The notes under the pieces are model-generated. The model searched no databases. It had not been told where the DNA came from and saw nothing but the letters and a program-made list of their open reading frames with translations. A DNA stretch of 11,165 bases from an uncultured beta proteobacterium (GTDB lineage: Bacteria > Pseudomonadota > Gammaproteobacteria > Burkholderiales > Rhodocyclaceae). Below are positions 1 to 6,640 of this stretch, in pieces. The DNA lies in the NCBI GenBank assembly GCA_903933395.1, contig CAIZKA010000127.1, forward strand, positions 1 to 11,165, in the 5' to 3' direction. Position numbers and translations under genes: made by a program. Positions within the stretch are counted from its first letter, which is position 1. Every line of letters begins with the position of its first letter.

Positions 1-396
1 GATGCCGCCTGTTACACGGGTGATGCCTATCTGGCCGATTGGCCGGCGACGCTGGATGCGCTTGCAGCCCTGAAGCCGGAAAAGATGATTCCCGGCCGTG
101 GTCCGGCGCTGATGACGCCTGAGCGGGTGCAGCAAGGCCTGGCCTACACCCGCGATTTCGTGTCGACGCTCTACCGCAGCGCGCAGGAAGCCGTGGCCCA
201 GGGAATGGATCTGGCGGCCTGCATGGCGCACACGCGGAAGAACATGGATCCCAAGTTCGCCAGGGTGTTCATCTACGAACACTGCCTGCCCTTCGACGTG
301 ACGCGGGCTCACGATGAGGCATCCGGCATAACGGACCCGCGCATCTGGACCGCCGAGCGCGACCAGCAGATGTGGCATGCGCTGCAGGCGGCGTGA
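1..396 (+). CDS. MBL-fold metallo-hydrolase, C-terminal part (5' end outside window)
   Basis: The reading frame is open from base 1 and ends at a TGA at 394-396, so only the last 131 residues are present. The fragment has the second half of a metallo-beta-lactamase fold: a TGDAYL segment (Asp8 of the fragment matches the bridging Asp of motif 4), then IPGRGPAL at 30-37 in the place of the usual PGHG motif. The histidine ligand is therefore replaced by Arg33. A helical C-terminal extension of about 95 residues follows and may be a substrate or dimer domain. It lies 33 nt upstream of the FAD hydroxylase on the same strand, so it is probably in the same operon and may hydrolyse a thioester, lactone or ester linked to that pathway. 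The substrate cannot be told from the sequence. The family call is fairly sure; the function is unknown. Confidence 0.8.
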   Translation, partial: DAACYTGDAYLADWPATLDALAALKPEKMIPGRGPALMTPERVQQGLAYTRDFVSTLYRSAQEAVAQGMDLAACMAHTRKNMDPKFARVFIYEHCLPFDVTRAHDEASGITDPRIWTAERDQQMWHALQAA

Positions 397-429
397 CGCC
401 GGCGCCGACTCTTGGCCGGAGACGCATCG

Positions 430-2106
430 ATGCTGAAGACCTACACCTATCCCAGGTTCGAGTACACGACACCGCCTGAAATCGCCAGCGGCAGGACGCT
501 GAAAGTGCCGGTGGTGGTTGTCGGCGCAGGACCCGTGGGCCTCGCCACCGCGCTCGACCTGGAATTGCAGGGCGTGCCGGTACTGCTGCTGGATGAGGAC
601 GATACCGTGTCGATCGGGTCGCGCGGGGTCTGCTACGCCAAGCGCGCGCTGGAAATCCTCGACCGCTATGGCGTCGGCGACGCGGTGTGCAGCAAGGGCG
701 TGTCGTGGAACGTCGGGCGCACCTTCTTCCGCGAGCAGGAGGTGTACAACTTCAACCTCGTGCCGGAAGCCGATCATCACCGGCCGGGCATGGTCAACCT
801 GCAGCAGTACTACCTCGAGGAATACCTCGCCGCGCGCGCTGCCTCGCGGCCGGGCATCGAACTGCGCTGGAAGAACAAGGTCGTCTCGGTGATGCAGAGC
901 GGCAAGTCCGTCACACTCAAGGTCGAAACCGGGGATGGCTTCTACACCGTCGAGGCCGACTGGCTGATCGCCGCCGACGGCGCGCGCAGCCCGGTGCGGC
1001 GCATGCTCGGGCTGGATGTCGAAGGCAAGATCTTCATGGATCGCTTCCTCATCGCCGACGTCGTGATGAAGGCGGAATTTCCCGCCGAACGCTGGTTCTG
1101 GTTCGATCCGCCCTTCCACCCGGGGCAGTCGGTGCTGCTGCACAAGCAGACCGACAACGTCTTCCGCATCGACTTTCAATTGGGCTGGGATGCCGATCCG
1201 GAACAGGAAAAGAAGCCGGAGAATGTGCTGCCGCGGATCAAGGCCATGCTCGGCGACGAGCGCGAGTTCGAACTCGAATGGGTCAGCGTGTACACCTTCC
1301 AGTGTCGCCGCATGGGCAGCTTCAACCACGGCCGCGTGCTGTTCGTCGGCGACGCCGCGCACCAGGTTTCGCCGTTCGGCGCGCGCGGTGCCAATTCGGG
1401 CCTGCAGGATGCCGACAACCTGGGCTGGAAGCTGAAACTGGTCATTGATGGCAAGGCGCCGGAAAAGCTGCTCGACAGCTACAGCGAGGAGCGGGTGTTC
1501 GCCGCCGACGAGAACCTGATGAATTCCACGCGCTCGACCGATTTCATCACGCCCAAGAGCCGTGTCAGCCGGACCTTCCGCAATGCGGCGCTGAGCCTGG
1601 CGAAGAACCATGCCTTCGGCCGCGCCCTGGTGAATTCGGGGCGCTTGTCGGTGCCGTCTTTCCTCACGGCTTCGAGCTTGAATACGCCGGATAGCGAGAC
1701 CGAAACCTTTGCCGGTCGCATGCTGCCGGGAGCGCCGCTGGACGATGCCCCCGTGCTGGAAAACGGCGAGGAAGGCTGGTTGCTGAGCAGGGTCGGCGGT
1801 CAGTTCTGCGTCATGTATTTCGCCGACGATCCGGCGGCGATCGACGCCGCGACCATCGCCGCGCTCACCGGTCTGTCGGGCGGCGGCATTGCGGTGCAGC
1901 CCGTGGTGATCTCGCGCCGGGCCGGTAAGCTTCCCGGCGGCATCGTGCATCTCGAAGACCGGCGCGGTGTCTTCGCCAAACGCTACGATGCCAGGCCCGG
2001 CACGGTCTATCTGGTGCGTCCCGACCAGCATGTCGCCGCGCGCTGGCGCAGTTTCGACGCGGACAGGCTCGGGGCCGCCGTCGCCCGGGCGACGTGCAAT
2101 GACTGA
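430..2106 (+). CDS. FAD-dependent aromatic hydroxylase, MhaA-like (3-hydroxyphenylacetate 6-hydroxylase type)
   Basis: A 558-residue class A flavoprotein monooxygenase of the PheA/TfdB kind. Visible motifs are the N-terminal dinucleotide-binding GAGPVG (32-37) with acidic residues at 55-58, the DG motif AADGARSPVR (181-190, Asp183), and the GD motif VLFVGDAAHQVSPFGARG (303-320, Asp308). A C-terminal thioredoxin-like domain (about 425-558) is typical of phenol-hydroxylase-type enzymes. The ATG at 430 was chosen because GGAGA at 418-422 lies 7 nt upstream; an in-frame TTG at 412 has no such site. Such enzymes use NAD(P)H and O2 to hydroxylate a phenol. The DUF2783 gene 14 nt downstream recalls the MhaA/MhaB pair of Pseudomonas putida U, which converts 3-hydroxyphenylacetate to homogentisate; the fumarylacetoacetase in the same operon fits. 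The class is certain. The substrate is inferred; other 3-hydroxy aromatics or a hydroquinone-forming step remain possible. Confidence 0.9.
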   Translation: MLKTYTYPRFEYTTPPEIASGRTLKVPVVVVGAGPVGLATALDLELQGVPVLLLDEDDTVSIGSRGVCYAKRALEILDRYGVGDAVCSKGVSWNVGRTFFREQEVYNFNLVPEADHHRPGMVNLQQYYLEEYLAARAASRPGIELRWKNKVVSVMQSGKSVTLKVETGDGFYTVEADWLIAADGARSPVRRMLGLDVEGKIFMDRFLIADVVMKAEFPAERWFWFDPPFHPGQSVLLHKQTDNVFRIDFQLGWDADPEQEKKPENVLPRIKAMLGDEREFELEWVSVYTFQCRRMGSFNHGRVLFVGDAAHQVSPFGARGANSGLQDADNLGWKLKLVIDGKAPEKLLDSYSEERVFAADENLMNSTRSTDFITPKSRVSRTFRNAALSLAKNHAFGRALVNSGRLSVPSFLTASSLNTPDSETETFAGRMLPGAPLDDAPVLENGEEGWLLSRVGGQFCVMYFADDPAAIDAATIAALTGLSGGGIAVQPVVISRRAGKLPGGIVHLEDRRGVFAKRYDARPGTVYLVRPDQHVAARWRSFDADRLGAAVARATCND

Positions 2107-2120
2107 AAGGTAGGCCAATC

Positions 2121-2345
2121 ATGTCCATCAATCTGAATCCCAATTTCTCGGAAGCTGGCAAGCGCTACTTCAGCGCCTATTCGCCCGCTGACGATTTCTA
2201 TGAACTGCTGATCAACACCCACCGCGACTTGACCGATGAACAATCGGAACTGCTCAATGCCCGCCTGATCCTGCTGCTCGCCAACCACATCGGCGACATC
2301 GGCACGCTGCGCGAAGCGCTCAAGCTTTCCCGCGAAGGAGTCTGA
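2121..2345 (+). CDS. DUF2783 protein, probable small coupling partner of the flavin hydroxylase (MhaB-like)
   Basis: A 74-residue soluble protein with no signal peptide, membrane segment or cysteine. The core DDFYELLINTHRDLTDEQSE (24-43) followed by LNARLILLLANHIGD (45-59) is what I recognise as the DUF2783 pattern, predicted to be two or three helices. It starts 14 nt after the hydroxylase stop, with AGG at 2112-2114 as a weak ribosome site. Its 3' end carries AAGGAG (2335-2340), the ribosome site of the next gene, so production of the three proteins is closely linked. In the 3-hydroxyphenylacetate 6-hydroxylase of P. putida U, a small second protein is needed to couple flavin turnover to substrate hydroxylation; this gene has the right size and place. 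The gene is certain and the DUF2783 call good; the coupling role is an inference. Confidence 0.82.
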   Translation: MSINLNPNFSEAGKRYFSAYSPADDFYELLINTHRDLTDEQSELLNARLILLLANHIGDIGTLREALKLSREGV

Positions 2346-2347
2346 AC

Positions 2348-2902
2348 ATGACCGGTCTCATCAGGAAAGTTCACCACGTCGCCTACCGCTGCAAGGATGC
2401 GAAGCAGACCGTGGAGTGGTATGGCAAGTACCTGGGGATGGACTTCATCCTCGCCATTGCCGAGGACGCCGTGCCCTCGACCGGCGAAGCCGATCCCTAC
2501 ATGCACGTGTTCCTCGACGCGGGCGCCGGCAACATCCTCGCCTTCTTCGAACTGCCGACCAAGCCGGAAATGGGGCGCGATCAGAACACGCCGGCCTGGA
2601 CCCAGCATCTGGCGCTGGAAGTGGGCAGCATGGAGGAGATGATGGCTGCCAAGGCCAGGCTCGAGGCCGACGGCATCGAGGTGGTCGGCCCGACCGACCA
2701 TGCGCTGTTCCAGTCGATCTACTTCTTTGACCCCAGCGGTCACCGGCTCGAACTGGCGGTCAACACGCACACGCCCGAAATGATGAAGCGGCTCGACGAG
2801 GTGAAGTGGGACATGATCAACGAGTGGGCGGTCACCCGCAAGGCGCCGCAGCACGCGCGCTGGATGCACGATGGCAGTTACAAGAACTGGGGCCGGTCAT
2901 GA
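2348..2902 (+). CDS. VOC (glyoxalase/extradiol dioxygenase superfamily) metalloprotein
   Basis: A 184-residue single-module vicinal-oxygen-chelate protein. It has two beta-alpha-beta-beta-beta repeats: the first opens with VHHVAYRC (8-15), the second with TQHLALEV (85-92) and closes with YFFDPSGHRLELAV (125-138). Candidate metal ligands are His10, Glu68, His87 and Glu135. The order His-Glu-His-Glu and the 19 and 48 residue spacings between the last three resemble glyoxalase I (His5, Glu56, His74, Glu122 in E. coli), while His10, His87 and Glu135 could equally form the 2-His-1-carboxylate iron site of a ring-cleaving dioxygenase. A 45-residue C-terminal tail, rich in Trp and charged residues, is extra to the fold. 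ATG 2348 follows AAGGAG by 7 nt and the stop overlaps the next ATG by 4 nt. The position between hydroxylase and fumarylacetoacetase suggests a pathway step: ring cleavage, isomerisation or quinone detoxification. The exact reaction is unknown. Confidence 0.85.
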   Translation: MTGLIRKVHHVAYRCKDAKQTVEWYGKYLGMDFILAIAEDAVPSTGEADPYMHVFLDAGAGNILAFFELPTKPEMGRDQNTPAWTQHLALEVGSMEEMMAAKARLEADGIEVVGPTDHALFQSIYFFDPSGHRLELAVNTHTPEMMKRLDEVKWDMINEWAVTRKAPQHARWMHDGSYKNWGRS

Positions 2903-3921
2903 AACTGGCGACGCTCAAGCAAGGCGGGCGTGACGGCACGCTGGTGGTGGTGAGCCGCGACCTGACGCGCTGCCAGACCGTGGAGGGCATCGCCCGGACG
3001 CTGCAGTCGGCACTCGACGACTGGGATGCGGTGCGGCCCGGGCTGGAAGCCGTGTATGAGGCGCTCAACCACGGCGCAGCGCGCCACGCCATTGCCTTCG
3101 ATCCGCGGCAATGCCACAGCCCCCTGCCGCGCGCCTATCAGTGGGTCGACGGCTCGGCCTACATCAACCACGTCGAACTGGTGCGCAAGGCCCGCGGCGC
3201 CGAACTGCCGCCGGAGTTCCACGTCGATCCGCTGATGTACCAGGGCGGCTCCGACAGCTTCCTCGGGCCATGTGATCCGGTGCTGGCCTGCGACGAAGCA
3301 TGGGGCATCGACTTCGAAGCCGAGGTGGCGGTGGTGACCGGCGACGTTCCGCTCGGCGCCACGCTCGAACAATGTACGCAGCAGATCCGCCTGCTGATGC
3401 TGGTCAACGATGTCAGCCTGCGCGACCTGATTCCGGCCGAACTGGCCAAAGGCTTCGGCTTCGTCCAGTCCAAGCCGGCTTCGGCCTTTTCGCCGGTGGC
3501 GGTCACGCCCGGCGAGTTGGGTGCGGCGTGGAAAGACACGAAACTGCATCTGTCGCTCGAGGTGGAGTTGAACGGCAAGCCCTTTGGGAAGCCGAATGCC
3601 GGTGAGGACATGACCTTCAATTTCGCCCGGCTCGTCGCGCATCTGGCAAAGACGCGCGAACTCGAGGCCGGCTCGGTCATCGGTTCGGGTACCGTGTCGA
3701 ACAAGCAGGGCGGATTGTTCGGTTCCTCGGTAGCGAACGGCGGCGTCGGCTATTGCTGCATCGCCGAGCTGCGCATGTACGAAACCATCGAAGAAGGAAA
3801 GGCGAAGACACCCTACATGCGTTTCGGCGATCGCGTCAGGATAGAAATGCGGGATGGCGACGGTTCCAGCATTTTCGGCGCCATCGATCAGGTGATCCAG
3901 CGCCACGATCCAAAAGCCTGA
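2899..3921 (+). CDS. Fumarylacetoacetase (fumarylacetoacetate hydrolase family)
   Basis: A 340-residue FAH-family hydrolase of the shorter bacterial type. It would hydrolyse fumarylacetoacetate (or fumarylpyruvate) to fumarate and acetoacetate (or pyruvate). Metal and catalytic residues can be placed: Asp84 and His91 (same 7-residue spacing as Asp126/His133 in mammalian FAH), Glu140 and Glu142 in IDFEAEVAV (137-145), and Asp171 in LVNDVSLRD. GSGTVSNKQGG (262-272) is also typical. ATG 2899 overlaps the VOC stop (ATGA), indicating translational coupling; the frame is open further upstream but that stretch is inside the VOC gene. Its normal partner, maleylacetoacetate isomerase, is encoded 1.5 kb downstream on the same strand, after an antisense gene. 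This supports a homogentisate- or gentisate-type lower pathway. The family is certain; fumarylacetoacetate as substrate is likely because the neighbouring isomerase is the GSH-dependent zeta class. Confidence 0.92.
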   Translation: MKLATLKQGGRDGTLVVVSRDLTRCQTVEGIARTLQSALDDWDAVRPGLEAVYEALNHGAARHAIAFDPRQCHSPLPRAYQWVDGSAYINHVELVRKARGAELPPEFHVDPLMYQGGSDSFLGPCDPVLACDEAWGIDFEAEVAVVTGDVPLGATLEQCTQQIRLLMLVNDVSLRDLIPAELAKGFGFVQSKPASAFSPVAVTPGELGAAWKDTKLHLSLEVELNGKPFGKPNAGEDMTFNFARLVAHLAKTRELEAGSVIGSGTVSNKQGGLFGSSVANGGVGYCCIAELRMYETIEEGKAKTPYMRFGDRVRIEMRDGDGSSIFGAIDQVIQRHDPKA

Positions 3922-3958
3922 CAGGCACGGAAATCCTGATGGCGGCGGGTGACCGCGG
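3922..3958. other. Short convergent spacer between fumarylacetoacetase and FimV-like genes
   Basis: These 37 bases separate two convergent stop codons. The only structure seen is a 4-bp stem GCGG-GTGA-CCGC at 3945-3956 with no T-run on either strand, so it does not look like a strong intrinsic terminator. Transcripts from both sides may read into each other. Confidence 0.5.
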
Positions 3959-5326
3959 CTATGCCTGGTTTTGCCTGAGGATTTCGATCAGAAACAGGAT
4001 TTCCTCGGCCACCGATTGCGGGAATCCGGCACGCGCGCCCTCGCGATGGTCTTCCAGGAGGTGCCGCAGGTAAGTGATGCACTCCTCCGGCTGCGACCAG
4101 ATTTTCTGCACATGTTCGGACACGCGCGAGAAATTCTCGAGCGCCGGTGCCTGGTTCCCGGCTGGCTTGCTCCATTCCTCGGCCTGGATGTTGAAATGCG
4201 TGCGCAGTTTCTCGGCGGTCTCGGCGAACTCCTTCTTGAGCCCCCGGCTGCGGTAGATGCCTAGCAGTTTCAGCCAGTGGTAGACCGCATGGCGCGGGTG
4301 GGTTTCGATGTACTCGATCAGCGCCTGCGCCGCACCCTGCTCGAGGCCCATCGACAGCATGATTTCGGCCAGTTGCAGGGTCGGTTCGACATTGGTTTCG
4401 GTCTCCGCCGGAGTTTCCGGAGGTTTGGAAGCGCTCACCGGCGGTACCGCCTGCAAACGTGCATTTTCGCGCGCCACCACTTCGGGGTCGGCTTCTTCCA
4501 GCGAAAAGTCGATAACCATGGTGTCGTTCGCGTTAAAGGTTTCGGCAGGTTTGGGTTCCGGCGGATTGAGTGATGCTGATGCGACGGGTTCTGCTGCAGC
4601 AGCCGGTTCCGGGTCAGGTGCCGCTGCGGGTGCTTGCCCGAACTCGAGGTGGGGTACCTCATCGACGGGTTTTTCCGGAGTCGAGGCAACCGGCTCGTGC
4701 GCTGTGACCGGCGGCAGGTTCGACGGGCCGGACGGGTCTTCCGCGAGGGGCGCCTTGGTCAAGGGGGGCGATGCTGGCAGGACCGGCGGCGGCGACGTCG
4801 TCGCACCGGGCGGCGCATTTTCACGCGACGGCGAAGACCCTGTTTGAAGTCCGGTGGCCGGCCGCCGCCGGCGGAACCACCAGATTGCCACAAGGGCAAG
4901 CGCCGCGATGTTGGCTGCCGCCAGACGCAAGTCGTAGCCGCTTGAGCCCGCGGTTTCTGCCGCAACAGGGACAGCGACCGGGGCCGTCGCGGCGGCGGGT
5001 TTATATGCCGGCATGTTGCTGATCAGGCGCCCGACCTCGCTTATGCCGGTTTCCAGTCGCCGCAGCTTGTCGAGCATTTCATGGACGCTGCGCGTTTCTT
5101 CCACACCTGCGAGCCCCGCCCGCCACTCGATGCGCAACACCGAGCGTTCGTCTTCCGACACCCGGCCAAGCCGGCGGACGTCGATCTGATCGCTGCGCCG
5201 CAATGCCGGATCGGGGTTTGCGGCCAGCGTCACCGAAGGCAGAAGCACCAAAGTCGCGAGGGCGGCACCGAGCCCGCAGATATGCAATTGGCAACTTGGA
5301 AAAGTGGCGGCCGCAGGCTTTGACAT
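3959..5326 (-). CDS. FimV-like membrane protein with proline/alanine-rich linker and C-terminal TPR-type domain
   Basis: A 455-residue protein. It begins with a signal-like hydrophobic stretch (about 14-35, likely cut after SVTLA), then a short periplasmic part with a probable coiled coil (about 75-105) and a membrane segment at about 132-150 followed by FRRRR, which should face the cytoplasm. A low-complexity Pro/Ala/Glu linker (about 155-310) leads to a helical-repeat domain (about 315-385: LQLAEIMLSMGLEQGAAQAL onward) and a compact C-terminal helical domain (about 395-452). This layout resembles FimV-type proteins linked to polar organisation and type IV pili. ATG 5326 starts the signal sequence, though no good Shine-Dalgarno is seen before it. 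On the minus strand TAGAAT at 5359-5354 could be a -10 box, with a poor -35. It lies between two catabolic genes but shows no link to that pathway. The exact role is unknown. Confidence 0.82.
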   Translation of the reverse strand: MSKPAAATFPSCQLHICGLGAALATLVLLPSVTLAANPDPALRRSDQIDVRRLGRVSEDERSVLRIEWRAGLAGVEETRSVHEMLDKLRRLETGISEVGRLISNMPAYKPAAATAPVAVPVAAETAGSSGYDLRLAAANIAALALVAIWWFRRRRPATGLQTGSSPSRENAPPGATTSPPPVLPASPPLTKAPLAEDPSGPSNLPPVTAHEPVASTPEKPVDEVPHLEFGQAPAAAPDPEPAAAAEPVASASLNPPEPKPAETFNANDTMVIDFSLEEADPEVVARENARLQAVPPVSASKPPETPAETETNVEPTLQLAEIMLSMGLEQGAAQALIEYIETHPRHAVYHWLKLLGIYRSRGLKKEFAETAEKLRTHFNIQAEEWSKPAGNQAPALENFSRVSEHVQKIWSQPEECITYLRHLLEDHREGARAGFPQSVAEEILFLIEILRQNQA

Positions 5327-5347
5327 CGACTTGGAGAGGGCTATAGT
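5320..5347 (+). promoter_or_regulatory. Candidate sigma70-type promoter for maleylacetoacetate isomerase
   Basis: A perfect -35 hexamer TTGACA (5320-5325) is followed by a 16-bp spacer and TATAGT (5342-5347), a 5/6 match to TATAAT. Transcription would start near 5354, giving a leader of about 80 nt before the maiA ATG at 5435. The -35 box overlaps the start codon of the divergent FimV-like gene (complement 5324-5326). This is the best consensus promoter in the window and explains how maiA is expressed despite being separated from the upstream operon. Confidence 0.65.
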
Positions 5348-5365
5348 CCTGCCATTCTAGTCTCC

Positions 5366-5423
5366 GCCGGGCCTGCACGCTTTGCCCGAGCAGGGACCGG
5401 CAAGCCCTCCAAATTGCTTTTTT
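5366..5423 (+). promoter_or_regulatory. Leader hairpin and T-run upstream of maiA
   Basis: GCCGG (5366-5370) and CCTGC (5372-5376) pair with GCAGG (5390-5394) and CCGGC (5397-5401), a 10-bp stem with a small internal loop and a 13-nt apical loop. A second, weak stem GCAA (5400-5403)/TTGC (5414-5417) shares two bases with the first and runs directly into six Ts (5418-5423). The mutually exclusive arrangement recalls an attenuator, but the second stem is only 4 bp, so this may be chance. Confidence 0.25.
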
Positions 5424-5434
5424 ACAGGACAGCC

Positions 5435-6079
5435 ATGAAGCTCTACAGCTACTTTCGCAGTTCCGCCAGTTTTCGGGTGCGCATAGCGCTGGCGCTCAAG
5501 GGCATCGACTACGAATATGCTGCGGTGCACCTATTGCAAGGGGGAGGCCAGCAGTTCGCCGACGGATTCAAAGCAATGAACCCGGCGGCGCTGGTGCCGG
5601 TACTGGATGACGACGGCACGGTATTGACGCAATCCCTGGCGATCATCGAGTACCTCGACGAGACACGGGCGCAACCCCCGCTGCTTCCCGCCACGGCGGC
5701 AGACCGGGCGCGGGTGCGGGCGATCGCGCTGACGATTGCCTGCGAGATCCATCCGCTCAACAACCTGCGGGTGCTGGGCTACCTCAAAAAATCCCTCGAC
5801 ATTGCCGAGGAACAGAGAAATGCCTGGTATCGCCATTGGGTCGAGACCGGCTTGGCCTGCGTGGAGGCGATGCTGGCCGGCGACCCGCGTACCGGCGTTT
5901 GCTGCCATGGAGATACGCCGACCCTGGCCGACATCTGCCTGGTGCCGCAGATCTTCAACGCGCAGCGCTTCAAGGCCCGGCTCGATCATGTGCCGACGGT
6001 GATGCGCATCCACGAACACTGCCTGACCCTGCCGGCGTTCGCCAGATCGGTGCCGGCGGAGCAGCCCGACGCGGAATGA
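5435..6079 (+). CDS. maiA: Maleylacetoacetate isomerase (zeta-class glutathione transferase)
   Basis: A 214-residue zeta-class GST, which uses glutathione to isomerise maleylacetoacetate to fumarylacetoacetate in the cytoplasm. The N-terminal thioredoxin-fold domain (1-80) has the zeta signature SSASFRVRIAL (9-19) with candidate catalytic serines, the cis-proline context LVPVL (53-57) and the glutathione-contacting QS (66-67). The helical domain has the conserved EIHPLNNLRVLGYL (104-117) and GDTPTLADICLVPQ (159-172). Length is typical (about 210-220). ATG 5435 has AGGA at 5426-5429; an upstream in-frame TTG at 5414 would add an extra peptide and has no ribosome site. It has its own promoter. 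The product would feed the fumarylacetoacetase encoded at 2899-3921. A maleylpyruvate isomerase role is the main alternative. Confidence 0.93.
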   Translation: MKLYSYFRSSASFRVRIALALKGIDYEYAAVHLLQGGGQQFADGFKAMNPAALVPVLDDDGTVLTQSLAIIEYLDETRAQPPLLPATAADRARVRAIALTIACEIHPLNNLRVLGYLKKSLDIAEEQRNAWYRHWVETGLACVEAMLAGDPRTGVCCHGDTPTLADICLVPQIFNAQRFKARLDHVPTVMRIHEHCLTLPAFARSVPAEQPDAE

Positions 6080-6093
6080 TCAGGCCTTAAGGC
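6077..6093. other. Zero-gap convergent gene junction with nested palindromes
   Basis: The maiA stop (TGA, 6077-6079) directly abuts the msrA stop on the opposite strand (TCA, 6080-6082), forming the palindrome TGATCA. A second perfect palindrome GCCTTAAGGC follows at 6084-6093, inside the msrA 3' end. There is no room for an intergenic terminator. Confidence 0.7.
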
Positions 6094-6640
6094 GGCCGGC
6101 GAACACCTTGCGCAGCTTCGCCGCCTTCGGCGCCACGACAGCCTGACAGTAGCCCTGCAGGGGGTTGTTGGCGTAGTAATTCTGGTGGTGGTCCTCGGCA
6201 GGCCAGAAAGTCGGCGCCGGCGACACGGCGGTCACGATGTCTCCGGACCATATTTTTGCCGCTGCGAGTTCCGCAATCAGGGCGCGTGCGATGTTTTCCT
6301 GTTCGTCGCCGTGCGTGAATATCACCGAGCGGTATTGGGTCCCGATGTCATTGCCCTGTCGGTCGAGCGTGGTCGGATCGTGGATGGCGAAGAAGGCCGT
6401 GAGCAGGGTGCGGTAGTCGATCAAGGCGGGATCGAAGCGGACCTCGACCACCTCGGCATGGCCGGTCCGGCCCGAACACACGCTGGGGTAATCGGGATTG
6501 TCCGTGCTGCCGCCGGCATAACCGGAGACGACCGACTCGACGCCCACGAGTTGCACCAGGGCGGCTTCGAGACACCAGAAGCAGCCGCCGCCGAGGGTAG
6601 CCAGTTCGCTTGAACGTCCCGTGCTGTCGTCTTTGTTCAC
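6080..6640 (-). CDS. msrA: Peptide methionine-(S)-S-oxide reductase MsrA
   Basis: A 186-residue MsrA, which reduces methionine-S-sulfoxide in proteins and free form. The active-site motif GGCFWCLEA (18-26) holds the catalytic Cys20 and conserved Glu25; YAGG (41-44), VCSGRTGHAEVVEV (54-67) and IGTQYRSVIF (99-108) are family blocks, and EDHHQNYY (149-156) follows. Cys165 in GYCQ is the likely resolving cysteine. The start is GTG at 6640, with GGGAGAG a few bases upstream, and it overlaps the methyltransferase stop as GTGA, so the two are translationally coupled. The same frame is open far upstream, inside the methyltransferase gene, but that stretch does not look like protein of any family. It is the last gene of the paa operon, an unusual place for it. 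Confidence 0.95.
   Translation of the reverse strand: MNKDDSTGRSSELATLGGGCFWCLEAALVQLVGVESVVSGYAGGSTDNPDYPSVCSGRTGHAEVVEVRFDPALIDYRTLLTAFFAIHDPTTLDRQGNDIGTQYRSVIFTHGDEQENIARALIAELAAAKIWSGDIVTAVSPAPTFWPAEDHHQNYYANNPLQGYCQAVVAPKAAKLRKVFAGRLKA

Noticed and set aside
2198..3906. Two long open frames on the minus strand (about 223 and 342 codons) opposite the VOC and fumarylacetoacetase genes
   Set aside because: The plus strand carries proteins with clear motifs and ribosome sites. The antisense translations are rich in Arg, His and Gly with no family features, as expected from GC-rich codon bias.
3945..3956. GCGG-GTGA-CCGC hairpin after the fumarylacetoacetase gene as a terminator
   Set aside because: The stem is only 4 bp and no T-run follows on either strand.
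4277..4847. Plus-strand open frames rich in Gly/Ala/Ser opposite the FimV-like gene
   Set aside because: They mirror the Pro/Ala-rich linker of the minus-strand protein, which has a signal peptide, membrane segment and helical domains in order.
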